Source: Bicyclus anynana
Lineage: Eukaryota; Arthropoda; Insecta; Lepidoptera; Nymphalidae
NCBI RefSeq assembly: GCF_947172395.1
Contig: NC_069086.1
Span: 2,202,501 to 2,266,500 of the forward strand
Direction of reading: 5' to 3'
DNA length: 64,000 nucleotides
Shown one piece after another: positions 55,026 to 64,000 of the stretch. Positions within the stretch are counted from its first letter, which is position 1. Each line of letters starts with the position of its first letter. A program made the translations under genes and the position numbers. The notes under the pieces were generated by a model. That model was not told the origin of the DNA, ran no database searches, and saw only the letters and a list, made by a program, of their open reading frames with translations.

Positions 55026-55544
55026 CTCTTTATTTTACTAGTACATTTTATCCGCGTGGTTCATTCCAGTAAGAATACATGGATAAACAGTATAGTAGTT
55101 TTTGATTTTAATCGTTACATACAAATATACAAATATAGCAGATGTATAAATATAATACATGATACATAGAACAACAACAAACATACTTGCATGTAAGTAG
55201 TTAGTATATTGTATTCTGTGGATTACTTTTGTTATCTATGATTTATGAATCTCAGTAGGCGTCTTATAGTACTACGAGTATATACTTTTGGGCATGAGCA
55301 GATTACGTTTATCTTATCAGCAATCGTAAGTAATATGGAGTAGGTACATTTCCGGTGTGAGCTAAGATATTATAAAAGATATAAAAAAAATGTGCGCGTC
55401 TCAGGACGCTCGAGGGAAGTGATATCTTAAACCTTATGCGTGAGAGAAAGGGAGGCCAGACTGAGTGGCACCGTAACGCGTTACTCACTCGTTACGTTAA
55501 TTTTTTATCGTCGATCCTATAGTGTGTATACGTTGACGGTATTT

Positions 55545-55615
55545 TTGTGTACCTATTACTTAATCTACGGAACCCTACACTGAGCGTAGCCCGACACGCA
55601 CTTGGTCGGTTTTTT
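55545..55615 (+). repeat. Dispersed lepidopteran-type repeat end
   Basis: TACGGAACCCTACACTGAGC and CCCGACACGCACTTGGTCGG followed by a T run. I know this string as a common repeat end in moth and butterfly genomes (memory, unverified). Confidence 0.45.
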
Positions 55616-56471
55616 AAATATTATGGTTTTGGTTGATAATTAAATGTAAACTTTTAAACATAGACGGCTCATAAATAATTGCTGGATATACTCAAGATGA
55701 TGCAAAGTATCTTCCTTTGTGTTTTTTGCTACAGAATCAGAATCAGAATCGTTTATTTGCAAGAAACATTAAATTTTGGTATATAAAGATGTTCTTATGT
55801 ATTAGGTAACAATGTTTCACCATTAATAGGTATACAAATGTTTAATAATAATAAAATTAAAATTATATAAGTTAAAATTAAACGACATTAAGTTATATAC
55901 ACTTTATTAAATCCCAAAATCCTTTCGATCCAGCTACCAATTATGATGAAGTCTGAAGAAGATGAAGTTATGTTAGCTAAATTCGGTATTTTTTACTAAA
56001 AAGTTAAAATTTTTAATTTTTGTTGCTTTAATTAACTTTTATGGTAGTGAGAGATTTATCGCTTAGCAGTTCATTATCCCCGGTTGCCGACCTTTATGTC
56101 GAAAACATGATACAAGTAATACATGAAGAAAATGTTGTTGTGCGCCAGAATCACGTGGGAAATCTAGTTGTACGAGTTTTGTTCATTGTTTTAATTGAAG
56201 TTATTAAAATAACACGGGTTTGTTTTGTAGTGAAAATAGACTGTTATGAATTTCAAATATGAATTTGAAAAAAAACAAAATACGACGTTTAATGGAATGT
56301 AAAACGGTAAGGTTATTTTATTTGTTAAGTTTGACATGCCTGCTAACCTGTATCGTGGTGGGTTGAGTCTCCAAATTTTCTCTTCTGTAACTCTCACGCA
56401 GTGAGCCGTTTCGAAGAGGCCGATGATGATGGTGATGAATTTTCAAGTTATTGTTGAATAGTTTGATTACA

Positions 56472-56772
56472 GAGCCGTGATAGCCCAGTGGATACGACCT
56501 CTGCGTCCGATTCCGGAGGTTGTGGGTTCGAATCCGGTTCGGGGCATCCTCCAACTTTTCAGTTGTGTGCATTATGAAATTAAATATACGTGTCTGAAAC
56601 GGTGAGGGAATCGGGAGGAAACCTGCATACCAGAATTTTTTTTTATTCTTTGCGTGTGTGAAGTCTGCCAATCCGCATTGGGCCAGTGTGGTTGACTATT
56701 GGCCCAACCCCTCTCATTCTGTGACACTCCTGCTCAATAGTGAGCCGAATATGTGTTATTAATGATGATAAA
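56472..56772 (+). mobile_element. SINE family 1, full length
   Basis: GAGCCGTGATAGCCCAGTGG head, B box GGGTTCGAATCCGG, GAAGTCTGCCAATCCGCATT and AATGATGATAAATG end. Confidence 0.85.
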
Positions 56773-58477
56773 TGACCTATACTGTTTTCAAACCAACTTT
56801 ATTTGGATTATAATTATGCCCAATTATATTAGACAGTTCGTAATTAATGTGCAGGTGTTAATGTACGTACAAACAGTATTCTCTCTCATACCTACTACAT
56901 AGATACATTAACTAGACCGCAGTATACCCTCGTCACAGGCGCGTCCGGCGTGGCTCCTGTCAGTCCGTCCGCTCACTGAGGGGGAACGAATGAACGAACA
57001 CAATAGCCTATGGCGATGTCGGATGTATTGAGTGTGTAAGCAGACTGTGACGTAGGCAGACTCGTTGGGACATTGGCTACGAATAAATATAGGAAATATA
57101 TGTCTTTTCCAGTGGCGTGCACTTTATAGATGCAAAAAAGCACTGCCTGCCCTAAGGACTCAATACGCACCGATGTTGGACCACAGAATATATAGTTGGA
57201 AAAGAAATTTCTCGTTTCTTTTCGTGTGAATGTTCCACATTCACGTCGTACGTATCGGACGCATTGCATCAAACGGATTTTAGTATTCTTTGTATAAAAA
57301 GTCATACAAGTGCGTCCACTGATCCGCATTCCAGCGATCGCATCGAACGGACTTTATCTACCGTAAAATTAATAATCAGCTTGATGCGATACGTACGATG
57401 CGGATCTGTGGATGCCTGCCATTAATATATTAGGGGAGCCCGACCTGACCCACTTCCCGGTCTTCGATTAGGATGAAATTTTGCACACGCTCCGAGTTGA
57501 CACTACAAGACTAGCTAAGAAACCTCATTAAAATCCAATATGGCGGCTTCCCCAAGATGGATGACTGACTGTTTGAAATGCACAACCATGATATGGATAT
57601 CAAATGGAAGGGTTTGCTGTCAGAAATACGTGAATGTGACTTAAATCCAATGTTTGTAATTTTTAGTACGTACTGAAAGCGTGTTTTTTAAACTATTTAA
57701 AGTTATTAACTCTTAAGAGGGCTAAAGAACCGAAGGAACTACGGAATTACTAAAAAAGTAAACTGTCATCTTGCGGGATACGATATACCGCATACGTCGT
57801 GTTACGACTTTAAGAGGCCTTGTCTAGCTCAGTCGTCAGCCGTATTCGAATACCGTCTTTAGTTTTACAAAAGCGCATGCCAGATGTCGCAATGCTTTTG
57901 ATGTGTGACAATATTTTGCCTGTACTCGGTTTATTTGTTGCCTAGTGGATGCGAGGCTTTAAACATACGTTACATGAGAGCGGCATATTAAACGTACTTA
58001 AGCCGAACGACAGGTAAGTCGGGATTAAACAAAGAGGGTCGCTTGGAAGTTTACAGCAATTAGCCAAATAGCTTCCCGTGATTTAGCTCCTGCAATCCCT
58101 GGGGTCGACGACCTACGACGACCTGGTGTGTTACGTACTTGGCTTGGAGTGACTTTTGTGTTTTGGCTTATCCTTGTTGGTTGGTTTATACGACGCTCTT
58201 TTGGTATATGCAAAACATATCTATACGTAACATATCAATGTATATTTATGTTGATACTAATGAATGCATGCGGCTCCTTTCACGTGAATTTTTTCACCAA
58301 TCCCGCAGGTTGTGGATGTTTTCAAAATAAAAAGTAGCCTACGTTTCTACTTCAAGGTGTCATTAATAAATAAATATCTACTTTAATATACATTGAATTT
58401 GGTTTAGCTGTTTAGCAGTTAACAGACAGACATGTGTGTTACTTGACATTTATAAAATCAATATAGTTAGGTAGTTT

Positions 58478-58690
58478 GGCCGCGGTTAGTTACCACCCTA
58501 CCGACAAAGACAATTCCAAGAACGCCAAGCGATTTAGCGTTCCGGTACGATGTCGTGTAGAAACCAAAAGGGGTGTGAATTCTCATCCTCCACTTAACAA
58601 GTTAGCCCACTTCCATCTTAGATTGCATTATCACTTACCATCAGTTGAGATTGTAGTCAAGGGCTGATTTGAATAAAGAATAAAAAAAAG
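58478..58690 (+). mobile_element. SINE family 2, 5'-truncated
   Basis: Starts inside the body (GCGGTTAGTTACCACCCTAC) and has GCCAAGCGATTTAGCGTTCC, AACAAGTTAGCC, GATTGTAGTCAAGGGC and an A-rich tail. The tRNA head is absent. Confidence 0.8.
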
Positions 58691-58821
58691 AAAAATAAAA
58701 AAGATAATTCTCAATAGCTCTACTATATGGGAGCCATGAAATCCTCGAACCTATAACCTCTCATAGGTTCGATTACTGTTCGCACCGATTACAGCTTAGT
58801 TGGATGGGAAAGGTGAATGCT

Positions 58822-59131
58822 TCATCATTCTGAACCCATATTGGGCTCACTGCTGAGCTCGAGTCATCTCTCAGAATGAGAGGGGTTAGGCCAATAGTCC
58901 ACCACGCTGGCCCAATGCGGATATTCACACACGCAGATTTCACACACACACGCAAAGAATTAAGAAAATTATCTGGTATGCAGGTTTCCTCACGATGTTT
59001 TTCCTCCACCGTTTGAGACACGTGATATTTAATTTCTTAAAATGCACCTAACTGATAAGTTAGAGGAGCATGCCTCGGACCGGATTCGAACCCACACCCT
59101 CCGGAATCGGAGGCAGAGGTCGTATCCACTG
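58822..59131 (-). mobile_element. SINE family 1, full length
   Basis: Reverse orientation: CATCATTCTGAACCCATATT tail, CCACGCTGGCCCAATGCGG, CCTCACGATG and, at the head, GGATTCGAACCCACACCCTC. Confidence 0.85.
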
Positions 59132-59159
59132 GGGCTCAAGAATCAACAGTCGTGCGATT

Positions 59160-59480
59160 TATGAGCATGCTACTTGCTGCGCGGGTGGAAAGGGGGCGTG
59201 CGTTTAGCGCGTCTGAACACGTTATTTGAGTATGCTAGTTGATCAGCATTGCTATTTTGTATTCTCTTCACCTTCATCTCTCCCTGTCTAACACGATACT
59301 ACAGACTGAGAGCGATAGATACAAATTAGCATGTGTAATTGGAATGTTTGCTTATTCATGAGCATACTTAAAAATAGCATGCTTATTTCTAGCAAATGTA
59401 AACTGATGATAAGCATGCTCGTATGGAGCATACTTAATCGGACGTTTTTAGCATGCTATTTTAGAGCATGTGTAACAGTA
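59160..59480. repeat. AGCATGCT-rich block
   Basis: Palindromic AGCATGCT and one-base variants (AGCATACT, AGCATGTG) occur about nine times. GTGTAACAGTACCTTT near the end matches GTGTAACAGTAGCTTT in foldback loop 1, which also holds AGCATGCT motifs. Probably a related transposon family. Confidence 0.55.
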
Positions 59481-60073
59481 CCTTTACAGAATAGCCTAGC
59501 TGAGAGTGAACATGCAACCACATGTCGCGTGAACCGAGCGAGGCAGTCAGGCAGGTCCCCAGCGTGCAGTTACGACAATTACCAAAATGGCCGCCGCCCT
59601 CCTTGCCGCTCAGTTTTTCACAAATCCCGCGGGAAGCATCGAATTTTTCGGGTTATAAAGTAGCCTTTATCTTTCAGTGGCCGTCCTATTTAAATTGATT
59701 CATCCTTTCTAAAGATTAGCCCTGACCAACAGTAAGACAGACAGACAGAAAAAAAATATTGTTTGTGTTCGATATTGTAAACAACTATAGACACTTGGGA
59801 AAACGTTTTTGTAGTCTTCTGACATAGTTATTTCAACGAAGCAGACTCTGCTATTTTACATCAAAAGGTAGGGTTTTTACGATCATCTAACAAGATTATT
59901 TCAACGAAATTACGTTTGTCGTTAAAATGCAAACGCTACAACTTACTATTACCATTACTGTACTAATACCACGATAATTATGTCATTTCGTTGAAAACAC
60001 AATGTCATGTTATTCCAAAAACTAAATTACGATGAAAATCTCTTACACCGAAATACATAATCGCTGATCGGAT

Positions 60074-60113
60074 TCCAATTGGATGCAATACATCTGTATT
60101 GCATCCAATTGGA
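60074..60113. repeat. Perfect 19-bp-arm hairpin
   Basis: TCCAATTGGATGCAATACA and its exact complement are separated only by TC. Confidence 0.9.
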
Positions 60114-60390
60114 GAACATCACTAAATCGTAATATTGTATTGTACTTTTGTAGGTACACCTGTGACGTAGTAGCCTATCTTGCCATGTGTCTGTGTGTGT
60201 GTATGAATGAAATCGCTTGTAGATTGGAAGGCAGCCAACTTTATATCGTACCCATCAATAATAATACTTCCACTGCCGCAGTCGATTAACGTTCATATTA
60301 GATTATAGGCAACGATATAAAAACTAGATTTTTGTATTGTATCTACTCGTAGTTTCTTTTGTATGATAATAATAGGACATTACTGTTAGC

Positions 60391-60580
60391 TGTATCGTAC
60401 CGACGTACCGCCAAGCGATTTAGCGTTCCGGTAATTGGCCTAACTAGCCACGACCTAAGTTTCCCACCAGCCAAACTTCGACAAAGTAAGAAAACCTCAA
60501 TCAGGGGATCGAACCCAGAAACTCAGTCTTGTAAATTCACCACGCATACCTCTGCGCCACGGAAGCTGTCGAACTTACTG
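60391..60580. mobile_element. SINE family 2 fragments in opposite orientations
   Basis: 60405-60432 carries GCCAAGCGATTTAGCGTTCC on plus, while 60470-60575 carries the tRNA head on minus (GGATCGAACCC, CTCTGCGCCACGG). The copy is rearranged or composed of two insertions. Confidence 0.6.
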
Positions 60581-61102
60581 AGAACTCCCTTTTGTCGAAC
60601 TGACGGACTTACAATAGTACATTACGACAAATCCGTTATTAGCGGATGTCTACTAACTAGAAACTACCTCCCTCCCAAATTTCATAATTGTACGTCAAGT
60701 CGTTTACGTAATTTCGTATATTTATATATTAAGATATGATACCCATATTTGTGGCGAAGTTTATAATTATGATACCCATATTGGTGACATTTAAAAGTGG
60801 TTCTAACTCCAATATTTGATTCATTCACAAGGCAATTCACAAGGCAAGTCGAACAAAAGCTTGAAATTTTAATAATTTAAATTTAATTAAGTAATAAATT
60901 GTTGTTGTTTTTAGAATCAAAAGCAGATTTCAATGGTAAAGATAATTAAAGAAGATGTTTTCGATTTGGAACATTCCCGAATATGTTTTTCTCTCTTTTG
61001 ATGAAAACTGTTTCTTTACAAGACTCCAATTACTGTTTCACGTTACTTTCGATATTATTTACTTGTATTAAAATGATTTTTACTCAACTTATATTATTTC
61101 GA

Positions 61103-61302
61103 TACATATATACTGATATTATAAAGCTGGAGAGTTTGTTTCGTTTGCTTGAACGCGCTAATCTCAGAAACTACTGGTTCCATTTGAAAAATTCTTTCAA
61201 TGTTGGATAGCCCATTTATCGAAGAAGGCTATATATTATCCCCGTATTCCTACGGGAACGGGAACCACGCGGGTGAAACCGCGCTGCGTCAGCTATATTA
61301 GT
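61103..61302 (-). mobile_element. Metulj-like SINE
   Basis: Plus reading: ACTGATATTATAAAGCTGG, GCTAATCTCAGAAACTACTG, ATAGCCCATTTATCG, then CCCCGTATTCCTACGGGAAC and CGCGGGTGAAACCGCGC, the reverse of the family. Confidence 0.7.
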
Positions 61303-61611
61303 TTTTATACTTCGACTACCAAAGGAGGGTTATATTTTAGGGGCGTATCAAAGTATGTCTCGAACGTAAGTAGGTATACATACGTAGGCACTTTCTTTGT
61401 ATACATAGGTATATGTGTACATACTTCCTGATGCTAGCGACTCGACTGATGTTGATCACGAAAAACTTGTTAGTTATACTTACACAAAAATATTTTCCGT
61501 TTTTGTCACATTTTTCGTTGATGCTCTATGTTATCTAGCCTATAGCCCACCTTGATTAATGGACTACCTGTCAATACATAATATTATTGGGAAATAAATA
61601 CAAAATAATAA

Positions 61612-61713
61612 ACCGACTAGTCGGCGCTTTTTGCCGACTAATCGGCTCTACCGACTAGTCAGCAACTTTGCCGATTAGTCGGCTTTACCGACTAGTCGCC
61701 AACTAGTCGGCGC
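61612..61713. repeat. Cluster of CCGACTAGTCGG palindromes
   Basis: Six near-copies of the 12-bp palindrome (variants CCGACTAATCGG, CCGATTAGTCGG, CCGACTAGTCAG) within about 100 bp, spaced by short T-rich linkers. No surrounding coding region. Confidence 0.85.
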
Positions 61714-61799
61714 ATCACTACTTGGTATTGTATGGATCTCACAACTTTTTACGGTAAATGCAAGAATTGGCATATTTTACAAGTGTTGTTTTTGATGGC

Positions 61800-61915
61800 T
61801 ATTTATATACTACATATAAATACTTATATAATTTATAAATACACCCAGAACCCAAGACCGTGGATGCAGAGAGCAGGGTCACTGTTCACTGCGACATGCG
61901 GCCGTCTACTGTTTA
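61800..61915 (-). mobile_element. SINE family 4 fragment
   Basis: ATAAATACACCCAGAACCC and CCGTGGATGCAGAGAGCAGG, then GCGACATGCGGCCGTC. Parallels 28640-28790 and the foldback loops. Confidence 0.45.
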
Positions 61916-62334
61916 CACTGTTTTTTGTTGTCCTCATAACTACGCACTATTTAACTTCTGCACATCGCAAAAGGTAAAACGAGTAGAAAATGCCTCCAAG
62001 GCAAATATTTTACCTTTGTACATTTTTCTTTGTGCCTTAAGGCATTAAAACAAACAAACAAAACCTATTTTCTTTTGTTCCTGAATTATTTTTAACCTCC
62101 GACGTAAAGAGGAGTGCTGTTACAAGCTTTGAGTCTGTATGTCTCTTAACTCTTTGTCTGTCTTTAGCGTCGTAGCTCCTAAGTGGCTCATACCCAAGAT
62201 TCGAATCCAGGTCCTTGTGATCTGAAGTCTCATAGGCTAACCACTAAACAGAGTATAGTTAACTAGTATCTAATATACTATTCTAGGAAAAGAGTAATCT
62301 GAGATGACATCGCTCGATCTCCTCATCATTTGAG

Positions 62335-62615
62335 GGCCTTCGTGGCGCAGTGGTATGCGCGGTGGCTTTACAAGACGGAGGTCCTGGGTTCGATTCCCGG
62401 CTGGATCGATTGAGGTTTTCTTAATTGGTCCAGGTTTCGGTGGGAGGCTTCAGCCATGGCTAGTTACTACCCCACCGACAAAGACGTGTCGCCAAGCGAT
62501 TTAGCGTTCCGGTACGATGTCGTGTAGAAACCGAAAGGGTTGTGGATTTCATCCTACTCTTAACAAGTTAGCCCGCTTCCATCTTAGATTGCATCCTCGC
62601 TTAACATCAGGTGAG
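62335..62615 (+). mobile_element. SINE family 2, full length
   Basis: GGCCTTCGTGGCGCAGTGG head, B box GGTTCGATTCCCGG, GCCAAGCGATTTAGCGTTCC and CATCAGGTGAGA. Runs directly into repeat R1. Confidence 0.85.
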
Positions 62616-62639
62616 AGAAAAAAATCTCATGTTGGCTTG

Positions 62640-62940
62640 TTTCTGTAATGAGTGGGGGGTTAGAGAGTGGGAGCGATCGGGTGGCTTCAGTGATCTCGAG
62701 GCGTCCGACCCGTCCACAACTCTTGTAGTGTCCTTACTTCATGGATTACTTTGGGATAGGCGGGGAGAATTAATTGGCATGTCCAAAGAGTACTTTAAAC
62801 CTGCACCCAGACTCACAAGGTTCTGGGACTGCTCAGTGTTATTCTCTGCCTTTCAAGGGTTTTTTTTGGTTACATTTCGATTTGTTAATTAAGTTGTCCT
62901 GACAAATGTTGTGAATACACTTCTGAGTCTGCTAAAACCA
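62640..62940 (+). mobile_element. Dispersed repeat R1, copy 2
   Basis: TACTTTGGGATAGGCGGGGA, TTGTTAATTAAGTTGTCC, TGACAAATGTTGTGAA and CACTTCTGAGTCTGCTAAAA align with 48205-48515. A 93-codon ORF across it (62611-62892) is not considered a gene. Confidence 0.65.
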
Positions 62941-62943
62941 TAG

Positions 62944-63078
62944 ATAATAATGTTATAAACAGTTAAAGTTTGTGAGGTTGTAGAGGATGTAGGAAGTCAC
63001 GTTACTTGTGAATGTCATAGACTATTATCCCCGTATTCCTGCGGGAACGGGAACTACGCAGATGAAACCGCAGGTAGT
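62944..63078 (-). mobile_element. Metulj-like SINE, internally deleted
   Basis: Plus reading ends CCCCGTATTCCTGCGGGAAC then GGGAACTACGCAGATGAAAC. The middle of the family is missing. Confidence 0.55.
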
Positions 63079-63618
63079 TTATTTTTCTGTTAGTACCTAA
63101 GATAAACTAACTTATAGTCTCATTCTATATCCTAAGGGTATTTTAGTCTTTAAGAGTCTTTATGCATTTCTTGTTAATAGAGTTAAGTCTAGCTATCGCT
63201 TAGTTTTAATGCCACTTATTAGTATAAGAGCTGTCGGCTATAAAGCAGTAATTGTCAAGACATAATAACCATTAGGGCAACGTTGAGAGGATTTAGATTG
63301 TATCGAGGGAATTTATTACTGTGTTTATTATGTGCAACGATGGAGAAAAGAAAATCTATAGCACTAACTTTTCCGGTATAGTATCAGCCATATTACAGTG
63401 GCATGGCGGTTTTGTTTTCATTCTATGACACGGTATCTTTAACTGCAATCGCATTCGATGTATTTTTTTCTGTTGGAAAATACAAATTTAGTTTTTTTTT
63501 ATTCTTTGCATTTTTTTGTAAAGTTTGTGTAGCTCTTGACTACAGTGTGCCTAGTGGGAGTTTTCAATATTTTCACACTGTTACTATCACGTTGACGTAA
63601 ACGAAAATTTATAAGGAA

Positions 63619-64000
63619 TGGGGATGATGACTAGGTTTGAATATATTGATTTTTATGATACATTCGGGTAAAAAAGGTCAATGTTAACTAATTTATACAT
63701 AAAAAGCAAAGATTTACTGGATATTTGCAAAATAAACAAGATTATAAAATTTCAAAATCTATTCAAAATATTTTATCGTAATTAGATGAAATTTCATACA
63801 GTTTTAGCTTCCTTACATTAAATGTGACATTTTTTATTAATTGAACTATAAACATAAACGCAAAAATAACAAAGATATTAGTAATTTTGTTTGAACGGTC
63901 ATACAAAACTAACGATCACTACATTACCTACGACGTCATTAGTTCTTGCCATTTTGTATGGGGCGTTTTTCAGGGATCCGCGGCAGCGCCGCAAATCTGA
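63619..64000. mobile_element. MITE family M2, cut by window edge
   Basis: AATGGGGATGATGACTAGG start; AACATAAACGCAAAAATAAC and TTTTGTATGGGGCGTTTTTC interior match 3178 and 25004. The right terminus lies outside the window. Confidence 0.8.

Larger units (their letters stand above)
54626..64000. other. Gene-free, repeat-rich right end
   Basis: SINEs of three families, repeat R1, palindrome clusters and a truncated MITE account for much of it. The remaining unique-looking stretches (for example 55030-56470 and 56780-58470) show no exon I can support. Confidence 0.55.

Noticed and set aside
56041..56262. 73-codon plus ORF
   Set aside because: No splice sites, repeats or recognised motif; length expected by chance in AT-rich DNA.
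62611..62892. 93-codon plus ORF
   Set aside because: Lies in a SINE tail and dispersed repeat R1, the other copy of which is not open.

Overview
This is an AT-rich, intron-bearing eukaryotic window that looks like nuclear DNA of a moth or butterfly. The signs are small exons with GT-AG introns, several families of tRNA-derived SINEs, Metulj-like SINE ends carrying the motif GACTTCGTCCGCG, MITEs and non-LTR retrotransposon tails. The species cannot be named from the sequence. Family identifications below come from reading the translated exons; no database search was run.

Layout. (1) 618-6231, minus: seven N-terminal exons of the BRCT scaffold TopBP1/mus101, running off the left edge. (2) 7658-9995, plus: a complete four-exon Tsr2 gene (ribosome biogenesis), head-to-head with mus101 across 1.4 kb that holds a MITE. 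(3) 9996-14815: repeats, including a degenerate CCCTAC tract. (4) 14816-26070, plus: a complete nine-exon ALG9 mannosyltransferase gene. Its introns hold SINEs, an RTE-like fragment and a 3.3 kb THAP-type transposon relic inserted into an older SINE. An LSm3-like 3' fragment follows at 26150-26364. (5) 26.4-32.1 kb: a 24-bp minisatellite and dispersed repeats. (6) 32148-43576: three beta-tubulin genes, two in tandem on plus and one on minus, all with one intron after codon 19. The second and third are convergent and separated by a 4.2 kb complex of nested inverted repeats. (7) 45.1-51.5 kb: one orphan coding-exon candidate, hairpins, a 71-bp tandem repeat and a hAT-like element. (8) 51560-54625: an apparently intact PIF/Harbinger DNA transposon with a TTA target duplication, encoding a DDE transposase (minus) and a MADF-BESS accessory protein (plus) whose exons lie inside each other's introns. 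(9) 54.6-64.0 kb: repeats only.

The host genes are unrelated housekeeping functions (DNA replication/checkpoint, 40S maturation, N-glycan assembly) beside a tubulin cluster. One tubulin copy is near-canonical; the other two carry substitutions in conserved nucleotide-binding positions and share derived residues, which suggests a specialised, perhaps germline or axonemal, role. The transposon is the only self-contained system: its two proteins are expected to cooperate in transposition.
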